NCBI GenBank assembly: GCA_947384775.1 | Contig: CANDIF010000011.1 | Span: forward strand, 1 to 45,724 | Length of the DNA stretch: 45,724 nt | Source of the DNA: an uncultured Clostridium sp. | Lineage (GTDB): Bacteria; Bacillota; Clostridia; TANB77; CAG-508 | Reading direction: 5' to 3' | Shown: positions 8,664 to 18,141 of the stretch, piece by piece | Position numbering within the stretch: position 1 is the first letter of the stretch | Layout: each line of letters opens with the position of its first letter | Position numbers and translations under genes: made by a program | Notes under the pieces: model-generated | The model's database searches: none | What the model was told of the DNA's origin: nothing | Seen by the model: only the letters and a program-made list of their open reading frames with translations

Positions 8664-8691
8664 TTGACAATATATTTTTTTGATATATAAT
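8664..8691 (+). promoter_or_regulatory. Promoter of the Na/phosphate symporter gene
   Basis: Consensus TTGACA (8664-8669), a 16-bp spacer and TATAAT (8686-8691). The leader before the start codon at 8778 is about 80 nt. Confidence 0.85.
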
Positions 8692-8777
8692 AAAAAGCGA
8701 TTGGACAAAATAAGCACTCATTATAAGTAAAACATACAAAAGAAGATATAAACAAAATATTAAAGATGAGGTAGAAT

Positions 8778-10559
8778 ATGAATACAGTTATATCTATTAT
8801 AAAATTACTTGGTGGAGTGGCATTATTAATTTATGGAATGAAAATTTTAAGCACTAATTTGAAGCAAATATCGGGTGGAAAATTAGAAAAAATTTTAATA
8901 TCTGTTACAGATAATAAATTTAAAGGCTTAATAACTGGAATATTAATTACAGTGGCAACTCAAAGCTCTTCTGCAACGACAGTAATTGTTGTTGGATTAG
9001 TTAATGCTGAAATTTTAAAACTAAGGAATGCAATTCCAATTATAATGGGAGCCAATATTGGGACAACTATAACGTCACAAATTCTAAGGCTTACTAGTCT
9101 AGAAGGAAGTAGTTGGATTTCTTTGTTTACACCAGCTGTAATAGCACCAATATTGATTGTTATTGGACTATTATTAACACAATTTGCAAAAAATAAAAGA
9201 ATGACAACAGTTGGGCAGATGGTAATTGGAGTAGGATTATTATTTACGGGTATGATTACAATGGTAGATATAGCAAGTGGATTTAGTGAGTTGCCTATAT
9301 TATCTGAAATTTTATCAAAATTATCTAATCCTATTTTGGGAGTTTTAGCCGGGGCTTTAATTACTTTACTTGTGCAAAGTTCTGCGGCTACAGTTGGGAT
9401 TTTACAGGCATTATCAACTACCGGTATAATTACATATTCGACTACAATTCCTGTAATTTTAGGGCAAAACATAGGAACTTGTGGAACTTCAATACTTTCA
9501 AGCATAGGTGGGTCAAAAAATGCAAAAAGAACTGCAATGGTACATTTATATTTCAATCTAATTGGGACAATAATATTTTTGATATTTATATATTCTTTCC
9601 AATTCTTAATAGGTTTTCCTTTCTGGGAAGAAGCAGTAGATATGGGAAAAATAGCTAACTTCCATACTTCATTTAATGTAGTATCAACAATAATTTTATT
9701 CCCATTTATAGGACTAATTGAAAAATTGACAATGATTACTATAAGAGATAACAAGAGAACTTCAGAAGATGATGATGAGGGAGATTACTTATCAGTATTA
9801 AATATGTTAGATGAAAGAGTTTCTAAGATGCCAAGTTTAGCTATCACAAATAGTACAAATGTTATAGAATCAATGGGAGTATTAGCAGAGAAGAATTTTA
9901 GAAAGTCAATGTTTTTGTTGAAAGATTTTCAGACAAAGAAGTTAGATAAAATTCAACAAAGAGAAGATGCAATTGATAGATTAGATGAAGAAGTAGTAGA
10001 ATTTTTAGTAAAACTCGGAAGTTTAGACCTTTCAAAACAAGAAAGTGTAAGTGTTACAGCATTACTAAAAATTGAAACCGAATTTGAAAAAATAGGAGAT
10101 TATGCATATAAATTTTCTAAAAAGATAGAAAATATGCATGAGAAAAATATTCAGTTTTCTGAATTTGCTTATAGTGATTTTGAAAAAATATATAATGTTG
10201 CAGAGGATGCTATTTTAACGACAATACGAGTGTTAAAAAAGAGAGATGCTAATGATATTATTGAAATTGAAGCTTTAAAAGAATTTGCAGAGATGCAAAT
10301 TGAAAAAAATCGAAATGCACATATTCAAAGACTTAAAGTAGGAAAATGTAATGTGGAGAGCGGAATTGCTTTCTTAGAATTATTAACAATATGTGAAAAA
10401 GTAATAGACCATTGTTTAAATATATCAATAGCGACAACAAATTATATGAATAATGAAAACTTTGTAACAAAACAAGAATTTAGAAAGAAAGTATATAAAA
10501 CAAAAACTGAAATATTAAAAAATAAATTAAATGAATGCAATCATAAGTATGCAACATAA
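8778..10559 (+). CDS. Na/Pi cotransporter family protein with PhoU-like tail
   Basis: A 593-residue membrane protein of the Na/Pi-cotransporter (NptA/YjbB-like) family, likely moving phosphate with sodium. It has two inverted membrane repeats carrying the signature QSSSATT (from Q62) and QSSAAT (from Q200), each with a GxNIGT motif nearby (GANIGTT, GQNIGTC). Hydrophobic segments cover about residues 1-320. The C-terminal third (about 345-590) is helical and hydrophilic and resembles a PhoU domain, as in many bacterial members. Start codon follows GAGGT. The gene has its own consensus promoter with palindromic sites just upstream and a terminator after it, so it looks like a regulated single-gene unit. 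Phosphate-linked regulation is plausible but not shown. Substrate could also be another anion. Confidence 0.88.
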   Translation: MNTVISIIKLLGGVALLIYGMKILSTNLKQISGGKLEKILISVTDNKFKGLITGILITVATQSSSATTVIVVGLVNAEILKLRNAIPIIMGANIGTTITSQILRLTSLEGSSWISLFTPAVIAPILIVIGLLLTQFAKNKRMTTVGQMVIGVGLLFTGMITMVDIASGFSELPILSEILSKLSNPILGVLAGALITLLVQSSAATVGILQALSTTGIITYSTTIPVILGQNIGTCGTSILSSIGGSKNAKRTAMVHLYFNLIGTIIFLIFIYSFQFLIGFPFWEEAVDMGKIANFHTSFNVVSTIILFPFIGLIEKLTMITIRDNKRTSEDDDEGDYLSVLNMLDERVSKMPSLAITNSTNVIESMGVLAEKNFRKSMFLLKDFQTKKLDKIQQREDAIDRLDEEVVEFLVKLGSLDLSKQESVSVTALLKIETEFEKIGDYAYKFSKKIENMHEKNIQFSEFAYSDFEKIYNVAEDAILTTIRVLKKRDANDIIEIEALKEFAEMQIEKNRNAHIQRLKVGKCNVESGIAFLELLTICEKVIDHCLNISIATTNYMNNENFVTKQEFRKKVYKTKTEILKNKLNECNHKYAT

Positions 10560-10616
10560 TAAAATTAGAAAGAGAAAGACAATGCTAAAGAAAAGGAAAA
10601 TAGAAAATTAACTTTT

Positions 10617-10646
10617 AACAAGGTATGGAAAATGCCTTGTTTTTTA
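10617..10646 (+). terminator. Terminator after the Na/Pi symporter gene
   Basis: AACAAGGTAT pairs with ATGCCTTGTT (one G-T pair) around a 4-nt loop, followed by a run of T residues. Confidence 0.85.
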
Positions 10647-10662
10647 ATAATCAAAAATTAGG

Positions 10663-10691
10663 TTGACAGAAATAGGTAGTTATATTAAAAT
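10663..10691 (+). promoter_or_regulatory. Promoter of the coiled-coil membrane protein gene
   Basis: TTGACA (10663-10668), a 17-bp spacer and TAAAAT (10686-10691). Confidence 0.8.
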
Positions 10692-10729
10692 ATAGTTAGT
10701 TTTATCAATTAAGTGAAAGGAAGTTAAAG

Positions 10730-11848
10730 ATGGAAAATAATAAGAAAAATAATTATAACAAAAGCTATGAGAAACAAAATGGGAATAATAGACAACAAGA
10801 AAGAGATATAACAAAACAAATGCAAGAAATTGATAAAAAACTAAAGCAAAAACAAGATGAAATAAATAAAGAGTTAGATAGAAAACAAGAAGAATTTAAC
10901 ATAAAGATAGAACAATCAAAAATTGAAATAATTAAAAGTTTGAATAACGATATAGACGATCAAATAAAAACAAGCATTAGCAAAAAATTAAGGGAAGAAG
11001 AAAAGAAAATCATAGGTAATAAAAACAGAAAAATAATAACAAGAGATTTTATAATTATTTTATTACTTGCCTTAATTGGATTTTTGACATATTGCCTTTA
11101 CGATTTAGATTTCTATAATATAAAAACAATTGTTGAAAATAAGGAAAAAATAGATAATGCGATTGCTAGTAATAATTTAGGACAAGATAATAATGTCGTA
11201 AAAGATGATGAAACTCAAAAAGAAGAGAAAAAGGACGAAAAACAAGAAGAAGTAAAGACAAGTAAATATTATATAGAAAATTATAAATACCTGTTAGATA
11301 AAATTCAAATTACAGGAGATAATGAACTATATTTTTATAAAAACCCATTTAGCAAAAATGAAATTCCAAATAGTATAAAGCTACAAATAGCATATAAAAA
11401 CTTAGATAGTGATAAAAAGAAAACTGAGAATGGAACAATTAGTTTTAAAGCAGAAGATTTATTGAAAACTTGCAAAGAATTATTTGGAGAAGATGCGACA
11501 ATAAATAATGAGATATTTGAATATAACAATAATAAATTCCTTTTCTTTAACGATACATATTTAGGATTCTTGGGAAAAGATGAGCAGATAACGTCTAATG
11601 TTATATATGTAATAGAGAATGCTTATGAGAAAGATAATGAATTGATTTTTGAAATTGTGGCGGCTAAAAAGCAAGAAAACAAACTTGTTAACATTATAAC
11701 AGAACAACCTGTAGTAGAAGAATACAATGGAGAAGATATATTAACTTATAGAAACAGTTTATCTCAATATAAATTTATTTATTCTAAAGTAAAAGATAAT
11801 TACTATTTTGAAAGAGTAGAAGTAGAGAAAGCTATAGTAGAAATATAA
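10730..11848 (+). CDS. Coiled-coil single-pass membrane protein of unknown function
   Basis: The 372-residue protein is not recognised. Residues about 20-100 are highly charged and strongly predicted to be helical (repeated Lys/Gln/Glu with heptad spacing, e.g. KQDEINKELDRKQEEF), typical of a cytoplasmic coiled coil. One membrane helix follows at about 106-128 (DFIIILLLALIGFLTYCLYD). After a charged linker rich in Asp/Glu/Lys (about 150-185), a globular extracytoplasmic domain of about 180 residues contains several Tyr/Phe-rich strands. It has a good promoter and is followed 34 nt later by a second small coiled-coil gene, probably in the same transcript. A structural or envelope role is possible, but the sequence gives no catalytic clue. 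Confidence 0.75.
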   Translation: MENNKKNNYNKSYEKQNGNNRQQERDITKQMQEIDKKLKQKQDEINKELDRKQEEFNIKIEQSKIEIIKSLNNDIDDQIKTSISKKLREEEKKIIGNKNRKIITRDFIIILLLALIGFLTYCLYDLDFYNIKTIVENKEKIDNAIASNNLGQDNNVVKDDETQKEEKKDEKQEEVKTSKYYIENYKYLLDKIQITGDNELYFYKNPFSKNEIPNSIKLQIAYKNLDSDKKKTENGTISFKAEDLLKTCKELFGEDATINNEIFEYNNNKFLFFNDTYLGFLGKDEQITSNVIYVIENAYEKDNELIFEIVAAKKQENKLVNIITEQPVVEEYNGEDILTYRNSLSQYKFIYSKVKDNYYFERVEVEKAIVEI

Positions 11849-11882
11849 AATGTTAGTTAAAAATAAGTAAGGGGGGAATTTT

Positions 11883-12185
11883 ATGAATGATGTAGACAAT
11901 AAAAAGGTAGCAGATATTGCCATACAACATTTGCAAAGATTAATGCAATTCCATAAAGAAACAATTGAAAAATGGCAAAATAGTGAATATTGTGATAATG
12001 ATATAGCAAAAGATATAATAGAAGGATGTAAAAAATCTATTGCAGAAATCGAGGAAGAAATAGCTGCATATGAACAATATAAAGCAACAGGAGTTTTTAT
12101 TTCAAGACAAGCAAGAGAAATGTTAAAGAATGCAAAAAAAGAAAGAAAAGTAAGTAAAAATAGACAAGAGGAAGAAGGACGATAA
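11883..12185 (+). CDS. Small coiled-coil protein of unknown function
   Basis: A 100-residue, soluble, strongly charged helical protein; no membrane segment or known motif is visible. A GGGGGG-like ribosome-binding site (aaggggggaatttt) precedes ATG. The first half contains VADIAIQHLQRLMQFHKETIEKW and the second half is a Glu/Lys-rich coiled coil ending in a basic tail (KKERKVSKNRQ). It is cotranscribed with the preceding membrane coiled-coil gene and ends at a terminator, so the two products may interact. That is inference from position only. Confidence 0.7.
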   Translation: MNDVDNKKVADIAIQHLQRLMQFHKETIEKWQNSEYCDNDIAKDIIEGCKKSIAEIEEEIAAYEQYKATGVFISRQAREMLKNAKKERKVSKNRQEEEGR

Positions 12186-12206
12186 AAGACTATAAAAATA
12201 TAAAAG

Positions 12207-12231
12207 ACAAGGTTCAAGCCTTGTTTTTTTA
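12207..12231 (+). terminator. Terminator of the two-gene coiled-coil operon
   Basis: ACAAGG and CCTTGT pair around TTCAAG and are followed by seven or more T residues, about 20 nt after the stop. Confidence 0.85.
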
Positions 12232-12300
12232 TGGAAAAGATGATAAAATGTTGTAACGAAATAATGTTTGATTTAAATTATTATGATTGGAGAATTATTC

Positions 12301-14253
12301 ATGTTTAAATTACATTCAGAATATAAGCCAACTGGAGACCAACCAGAGGCAATAGATAAAATAGTTAAAGGAATAGAAGAAGGTAAGAAATTCCAGACGT
12401 TACTAGGAGTTACAGGTTCTGGAAAAACCTTTACAATGGCAAATGTTATAGCTAGAATTAACAAACCAACATTAGTTTTAGCCCATAATAAGACATTAGC
12501 TGGACAACTTTATTCCGAATTCAAAGAGCTTTTTCCAGAAAATAGTGTTGAATACTTTGTATCCTATTATGACTATTATCAGCCAGAAAGCTACATTCCA
12601 TCATCAGATACCTATATAGAAAAGGACTCTTCTATAAATGATGAAATAGATAAATTAAGACATTCTGCTACTTTAGCTTTGTTTGAACGAAAAGATGTTA
12701 TAATAGTTGCTTCTGTTTCATGTATTTATGGTTTGGGTGACCCTGAAGATTATCAAGAATTAATGATGTCTTTGCGAGCTGGAATGGAAAAGTCTAGAAA
12801 TGATGTAATGAAAAAGCTAGTAGAAATGCAATATTCTAGAAATGAAATTGATTTTAAAAGAGGTACTTTTAGAGCGAAAGGGGATATTTTAGAAATCTAT
12901 CCTTCCAATACTGGAGAAAGTGCAGTAAGAGTAGAGTTCTGGGGGGATGAAATAGAAAAAATTACAGAAATAAATCCTTTAAATGGAAAACCAATAGGGG
13001 TTAGGAAACATGCTCTTATTGGACCAAATTCTCATTATGCAACTTCTGAAGGAAAATTAAAATCTGCTATTTCTACAATTGAGGAAGAATTAGAAGAAAG
13101 AGTAAAATATTTTAAAGACAACAATAAATTAATAGAAGCACAAAGAATTGAAGAAAGAACAAACTTTGATGTTGAAATGTTAATTGAAACAGGATTTTGC
13201 CAAGGAATAGAAAATTATTCAAGGCATATAAGCGGAAGAAAGCCAGGTTCAGCTCCATATACATTATTTGATTATTTCCCAGATGATTTTATGCTAATGA
13301 TTGATGAGTCACATGCAACAATACCACAGGTAAGAGCAATGTACAATGGAGATAAAGCTAGAAAAGATTCATTAGTAAATTATGGATTTAGGCTTCCATC
13401 AGCATATGATAATAGACCATTAAAATTTCCAGAGTTTGAAAAAAAGATAAATCAATGTTTATTTGTTAGTGCAACACCAGCAGATTATGAAAATGAACAT
13501 ACAGAACAAGTTGTAGAACAAATAATTAGACCAACAGGATTACTAGATCCTAAAATTGTAGTGAAACCAGCATTAAACCAAATCGATGATTTAATAAATG
13601 AAATAAGAATTAGAACAGAAAGAAATGAAAGAGTATTAGTTACAACCTTAACTAAGAAAATGGCAGAAGACTTAACAGATTATTTAAAAAATATTGATAT
13701 AAAAGTAAATTATATGCATTCAGATATAAAAGCATTAGAAAGAATGGAAATAATAAGAAACTTGAGATTGGGAGAATTTGATGTACTAGTAGGCATAAAT
13801 CTTTTAAGAGAAGGGCTAGATATACCAGAAGTTTCTTTAGTTGCAATATTAGATGCAGATAAAGAAGGATTTCTACGTTCAGAAAGATCTCTAATACAAA
13901 CAATAGGAAGGGCAGCAAGAAACTCAAATGGAATGGTAATAATGTATGCAGATGAACTAACAGAAAGTATGGAAAAGGCAATAAATGAGACAAATAGAAG
14001 AAGAAAAATACAAATGGAGTATAATGAAAAACATAATATAACGCCACAAACAATTATAAAAGGAATAAGAGATACCATAAAGGCAACTATAGTAGAAGAT
14101 ATAAGTACAGAATACAAAATTACTGAAGATGAGAGCGTTGAAACAATAATAAACAAATTAACAGATGAAATGCTAGAACATGCTAGCAAAATGGAATTTG
14201 AAAAGGCAGCAGAGCTTAGAGATAAAATAAAAGAACTATCAAAACTTGTCTAA
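12301..14253 (+). CDS. uvrB: UvrABC excinuclease subunit B
   Basis: A 650-residue helicase-like subunit of nucleotide excision repair: it receives damaged DNA from UvrA and recruits UvrC for incision. The start at 12301 ([14 protein letters not shown]) has GGAG 8 nt upstream; an ATG 18 nt earlier overlaps the site and is less likely. Visible motifs: Walker A GVTGSGKT (36-43), the damage-probing beta-hairpin region [20 protein letters not shown] (about 89-108), the DEAD-like MIDESH, the SATP motif, and helicase motifs in [14 protein letters not shown] and [11 protein letters not shown]-terminal UVR domain (about 610-650) ends the protein. Length is normal for the family. uvrA and uvrC, often adjacent, are not in this window; fbp follows 21 nt downstream. 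Confidence 0.97.
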   Translation: MFKLHSEYKPTGDQPEAIDKIVKGIEEGKKFQTLLGVTGSGKTFTMANVIARINKPTLVLAHNKTLAGQLYSEFKELFPENSVEYFVSYYDYYQPESYIPSSDTYIEKDSSINDEIDKLRHSATLALFERKDVIIVASVSCIYGLGDPEDYQELMMSLRAGMEKSRNDVMKKLVEMQYSRNEIDFKRGTFRAKGDILEIYPSNTGESAVRVEFWGDEIEKITEINPLNGKPIGVRKHALIGPNSHYATSEGKLKSAISTIEEELEERVKYFKDNNKLIEAQRIEERTNFDVEMLIETGFCQGIENYSRHISGRKPGSAPYTLFDYFPDDFMLMIDESHATIPQVRAMYNGDKARKDSLVNYGFRLPSAYDNRPLKFPEFEKKINQCLFVSATPADYENEHTEQVVEQIIRPTGLLDPKIVVKPALNQIDDLINEIRIRTERNERVLVTTLTKKMAEDLTDYLKNIDIKVNYMHSDIKALERMEIIRNLRLGEFDVLVGINLLREGLDIPEVSLVAILDADKEGFLRSERSLIQTIGRAARNSNGMVIMYADELTESMEKAINETNRRRKIQMEYNEKHNITPQTIIKGIRDTIKATIVEDISTEYKITEDESVETIINKLTDEMLEHASKMEFEKAAELRDKIKELSKLV

Positions 14254-14274
14254 GTAATAATTGGAGGTATTTAT

Positions 14275-16227
14275 ATGGAAATAGGTAATGAAGAATTAAA
14301 ATATTTAAAAGTATTGTCTGAAAATTTTCCAACAGTACAAAGTGTATGTACAGAAATAATTAATTTAGAAGCAATATCAAACTTACCAAAAGGAACAGAA
14401 CATTTTATAAGTGATTTACATGGTGAATATGAATCTTTTTTGCATATGTTAAAAAATGCATCAGGAGCTATAAAGACTAAAATTGATAACTTATTTAAAA
14501 ACAGTATGACACAGGAAGAACGAAGAAAATTAGCAACATTAATTTATTATCCAGAAGAAAAATTGAAATTAATAAAAAAAGAAACAAATAATATAGAAGA
14601 GTATTATAGAATAACTTTATATAGACTTATTGAATTGTGTAAAGTTGTAGATTCTAAATATAGTAGATCAAAGGTAAGAAAGGCAATACCTAAAGAATAT
14701 GAATATATAATTGATGAGTTATTACATGCAAATCAAAATGATAATCAAGATGATTATTATGAACAAATAATAGATACTATAATAAAACTAGGAAGAGCAG
14801 ATGCATTTATAATTGCAATTTCTAATTTAATACAACAGTTATCAATAGACCATTTACATATAATAGGAGATATCTACGATAGAGGACCTGGACCACATAT
14901 TATAATGGATGAACTTATGAAATATCATTCAATTGATATTCAATGGGGAAATCATGATGTAATATGGATGGGAGCGGCAGCAGGAAGTGAAGCTTGTATA
15001 TTCAATGTAATAAGAATTTGCTTAAGATACAATAACTTAGATATATTAGAAGATGGATATGGTATAAATATAAGAACATTGACAGAATTTGCAATGGAAG
15101 AATATACTAATGAACCATCAAATATATTTATGCCTAAAAATATGGATGAAAATACAGATAAAACAATACTTGCAAAAACGCATCAAGCGGCTAGTATTAT
15201 CCAATTTAAACTAGAAGGGCAATTAATACAAAGACATCCAGAATATAAAATGAATGATAGATTATTGCTAGATAAAATAGATTATAAAAAAGGAAAAATA
15301 TCAATAAATGGAAATACATATAAATTAATAGAAAACGATTTTCCAACAATCGATTCAGAAAATCCATATAAATTAACACCAAAAGAGGAAGAAGTAGTAA
15401 ATAAAATAACTAAATGCTTCATTAATAGTGAAAAGTTACAAAGACATGTACAATTTTTATATTCAAAAGGAAATATATATAAGATATATAATAATAACTT
15501 ACTAATACATGGATGTGTTCCAATGGACATCTTTGGAGAGTTTGTAGAAGTAGAAATTGAAGGAAAAAATTTAAAAGGAAGAGAATATTTAGATTATGTA
15601 GAGACAAAGACAAGAGATGCATTTTTTGAACAAGAAGATTTGGAAAAAAGAGAATCCGGTAAAGATTTTATGTGGTACTTATGGTGTGGAAAAGATTCAC
15701 CAATTTTCTGTAAAGATAAGATGAAAACTTTTGAAAGATATTACTTAGCAGAAAAAGAAACATGGGAAGAAATAAAAAATCCATTTTATAATTTTGAAAA
15801 TGATGAACAAATATCAGAAAAAGTGTTAAAAGAATTTGGCTTAAATCCAAATGAAGGACATATAATTTGCGGACATATACCAGTTAAATTTAAAGCAGGA
15901 GAAAGTCCAATAAAAGCAAATGGAAGACTTTTCATAATAGATGGAGGATTATCAAAGGCTTATCAGAAAACAACTGGAATTGCTGGATATACACTAAGAT
16001 ATAATTCATATGGATTGACATTAGTTGCACATCAGCCATTTACATCAATAGAATCAGCAATTGTAAAGGAAACAGATTTACATTCAGAAAAACAAATTGT
16101 AGAGAAAGTTGAAAGAAAGAGAATAAAAGATACGGATAAAGGAAAAGAATTGAGACTTCAAATAGAAGACTTAGAAAGGTTGCTAGTTGCCTATAAAAAA
16201 GGAATTATAAGTGAAAAAACAAATTAA
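14275..16227 (+). CDS. fbp: Fructose-1,6-bisphosphatase, class III
   Basis: A 650-residue gluconeogenic phosphatase of the Firmicutes class III type, converting fructose 1,6-bisphosphate to fructose 6-phosphate. It belongs to the calcineurin-like metallophosphoesterases. The metal-binding motifs are visible in order: SDLHGEYESF (D47, H49), GDIYDRGPGPH, WGNHDVIWMGAAAGSEA, a later GHIPVKFKAGESPIKANGRL, and the C-terminal DGGLSKAY. Length matches Bacillus-type Fbp. A GGAGG ribosome-binding site precedes the start, and the gene follows uvrB by 21 nt, suggesting a shared transcript although the two functions are unrelated. Confidence 0.95.
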   Translation: MEIGNEELKYLKVLSENFPTVQSVCTEIINLEAISNLPKGTEHFISDLHGEYESFLHMLKNASGAIKTKIDNLFKNSMTQEERRKLATLIYYPEEKLKLIKKETNNIEEYYRITLYRLIELCKVVDSKYSRSKVRKAIPKEYEYIIDELLHANQNDNQDDYYEQIIDTIIKLGRADAFIIAISNLIQQLSIDHLHIIGDIYDRGPGPHIIMDELMKYHSIDIQWGNHDVIWMGAAAGSEACIFNVIRICLRYNNLDILEDGYGINIRTLTEFAMEEYTNEPSNIFMPKNMDENTDKTILAKTHQAASIIQFKLEGQLIQRHPEYKMNDRLLLDKIDYKKGKISINGNTYKLIENDFPTIDSENPYKLTPKEEEVVNKITKCFINSEKLQRHVQFLYSKGNIYKIYNNNLLIHGCVPMDIFGEFVEVEIEGKNLKGREYLDYVETKTRDAFFEQEDLEKRESGKDFMWYLWCGKDSPIFCKDKMKTFERYYLAEKETWEEIKNPFYNFENDEQISEKVLKEFGLNPNEGHIICGHIPVKFKAGESPIKANGRLFIIDGGLSKAYQKTTGIAGYTLRYNSYGLTLVAHQPFTSIESAIVKETDLHSEKQIVEKVERKRIKDTDKGKELRLQIEDLERLLVAYKKGIISEKTN

Positions 16228-16248
16228 TATATAATTTTATTAAATCTA

Positions 16249-16276
16249 TAGACATTTAGAAATATAATGATATAAT
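16249..16276 (+). promoter_or_regulatory. Promoter of folD
   Basis: TAGACA (16249-16254), a 16-bp spacer and TATAAT (16271-16276), 24 nt before the folD start. Confidence 0.65.
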
Positions 16277-16299
16277 AAAACAAAAAATGAGGAGGAAAT

Positions 16300-17148
16300 A
16301 TGTCAATAATTTTAGATGGAAAAGAGACAGCTAAGAAGATAAGAGAAAGATTAACAATTGAAGTAACAGAATTAAAAAACAACGGAACAACACCTAAATT
16401 AGCAGTTATAATGGTTGGAGATGATAACAGTTCAAAAATTTATGTTAGAAATAAAAGCAAAGCATGTGATGAAATAGGAATAGAATTTACAGAGCATTTA
16501 TTACCAGAGAGCACAACACAAGAAGAATTATTGGAACTTATAGATGAATTAAATAGTAATAAAGAAATAAATGGGATTTTATTACAAAGTCCAATACCAA
16601 AGAATTTAGACATAAATGAAGCATTTAGAAGAATTTCTCCAGATAAAGATGTTGATGGATTTAATCCTGTGAATGTCGGAAAATTAGTATTGGGGCAAAA
16701 TACTTTTATATCTTGTACTCCTTTTGGAATAATAAAACTATTAGAGGAATACAATATTCCATTAGAAGGAAAGAATGCTGTAATTATAGGAAGAAGTAAT
16801 ATTGTAGGAAAACCAATGTCTCAGTGCCTTTTAAATAAAAATGCAACAGTTACAATTTGTCATTCTAAGACAGACAATTTAAAAGAATTTACTAAGAAAG
16901 CAGATATTTTAGTTTCTGCAATTGGTAAACCTAAATTTGTAACAAAAGATATGGTAAAAGAAGGCGCAATAGTTATTGATGTTGGCATAAACAGAAATTC
17001 AGAAGGAAAAGTATGTGGAGACGTAGACTTTGAAAATATCAAAGATATGACTGATTATATTACACCAGTTCCAGGTGGGGTTGGACCAATGACTATTGCT
17101 ATGCTTATGAATAACGTTGTTAAAGCTACTAAAATACAAAATAAATAA
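16300..17148 (+). CDS. folD: Methylenetetrahydrofolate dehydrogenase/cyclohydrolase
   Basis: A 282-residue bifunctional cytosolic enzyme interconverting 5,10-methylene-, methenyl- and 10-formyl-tetrahydrofolate, feeding one-carbon units to purine and thymidylate synthesis. Signatures: the cyclohydrolase Lys in YVRNKSKACDEIGI, the loop LLQSPIPKNLD, PDKDVDGFNPVNVGKL, the nucleotide-binding loop IGRSNIVGKPMSQCL, and the C-terminal PVPGGVGPMTIAMLM. Length is standard. Start follows GAGGAGG. dprA begins 47 nt downstream with its own ribosome-binding site. Confidence 0.97.
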   Translation: MSIILDGKETAKKIRERLTIEVTELKNNGTTPKLAVIMVGDDNSSKIYVRNKSKACDEIGIEFTEHLLPESTTQEELLELIDELNSNKEINGILLQSPIPKNLDINEAFRRISPDKDVDGFNPVNVGKLVLGQNTFISCTPFGIIKLLEEYNIPLEGKNAVIIGRSNIVGKPMSQCLLNKNATVTICHSKTDNLKEFTKKADILVSAIGKPKFVTKDMVKEGAIVIDVGINRNSEGKVCGDVDFENIKDMTDYITPVPGGVGPMTIAMLMNNVVKATKIQNK

Positions 17149-17195
17149 TGAAATAAATTATATATATTGAGGGCTACATAAAAGGAGAGATATTT

Positions 17196-18058
17196 ATGAA
17201 TAAATATTGGGTGTGGCTCTCATGTCTTTATAAAATAGGAACGAAGAGTCAAAATGAATTGTTGAAAAAATATAAAACACCAGAGGCAGTTTGGAATTTA
17301 TCGAGAGAAGAGCTAAAACAAAATACTTTTTTAGAACAAAATCAAATAGAAAACATTTTGAATGAGCTATATAGAAAAAAACTAGATGAATACATAGAAT
17401 ATATGAAAAAAAATCAAATATCTATGATTACAATAAATGATGAAAATTATCCAAGTAAATTAAGAGAAATATATGACCCACCAGTAACATTATTTGTTAA
17501 AGGAAATAAAAAATTATTAGAACAAAAATCGATTGCAGTAATTGGAAGTAGGAATTGCAGTGAATATGGAAAACTTGTTGCTGAAAATTTTGCATATAAA
17601 TTAGCTCAAAATAATATTATTGTAATAAGTGGATTAGCAAGAGGAATTGATTCATATGCACATTTGGGAGCATTGAAAGAATCTAATAGTACTATTGCTG
17701 TAACTCGGATGCGGACTAGATCAAGTCTACCCAAAAGAAAACAAAGTGATTTTTGATAAAATTATAGAGCAAAATGGTGCAATAATTTCAGAATATATTG
17801 TTGGTACGAAACCAGAAAGAGAAAATTTTCCAGCAAGAAATAGAATAATAAGTGCTATTTCAGATGGAGTTTTAGTTGTAGAAGCAAATAGTAGAAGCGG
17901 AAGCTTTATAACAGTTGATTTTGCGTTAGAACAGGGGAAAAATGTATATGTAGTCCCACGGAAATATTTTTAGTCAAACTTCAAAAGGAACGAATGGACT
18001 TATAAAACAAGGTGCAAAAATTACTACAAATTTACAAGACATATTAGAAGATTTTTAA
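17196..18058 (+). CDS. dprA: DNA processing protein DprA, two +1 frameshifts at CGG codons
   Basis: DprA binds single-stranded DNA and loads RecA during natural transformation. The family fold is clear: IAVIGSRNCSEYG, ISGLARGIDSYAHLGAL, then (after a shift) GCGLDQVYPKEN, FPARNRIISAISDGVLVVEA, SGSFITVDFALEQGKNVYVVP and (after a second shift) GNIFSQTSKGTNGLI. The zero frame breaks twice: after T170 at CGG (17706-17708) and after the VVP motif at CGG (17959-17961). Skipping one base at each gives a 286-residue protein of normal architecture without the optional C-terminal winged helix. If the first break came from an added A at 17702-17703 rather than an added C, the ancestral residue was Leu (AVLG), which the family favours. 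Everything between and after the breaks is well conserved, arguing against old decay. It could still be a recent pseudogene or carry sequence errors. Confidence 0.85.
17703..17709 (+). other. +1 frameshift site 1 in dprA: ACT CGG A
   Basis: In the upstream frame the codons read ACT then CGG; the conserved protein resumes at GGA (17707) in the +1 frame. The zero frame would end at TGA 17754-17756. Confidence 0.8.
17956..17962 (+). other. +1 frameshift site 2 in dprA: CCA CGG A
   Basis: GTC CCA then an in-frame CGG. Removing the C gives VVPGNIF, the strongly conserved VPG motif. Without a shift, translation stops at TAG 17971-17973, three codons past the CGG. Confidence 0.85.
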
Positions 18059-18074
18059 AACAGAATATATTTTC

Positions 18075-18103
18075 TTGAAATTTAAAGATAAATGTAATAT
18101 AAT
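18075..18103 (+). promoter_or_regulatory. Promoter of the class A PBP gene
   Basis: TTGAAA (18075-18080), a 17-bp spacer and TATAAT (18098-18103), 38 nt before the start codon. Confidence 0.75.
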
Positions 18104-18141
18104 AAACTACATATATATTTTAGGTATATAGGAGGTAACAT

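Noticed and set aside
8960..9754. 264-residue reverse-strand frame opposite the Na/Pi symporter
   Set aside because: It is a shadow of the strongly supported forward gene; its sequence resembles no protein family I recognise and no ribosome-binding site is present.
17746..17973. Separate short gene beginning with ATG inside dprA
   Set aside because: It is the +1 continuation of DprA; its ATG lacks a ribosome-binding site and the homology runs straight across the upstream junction.
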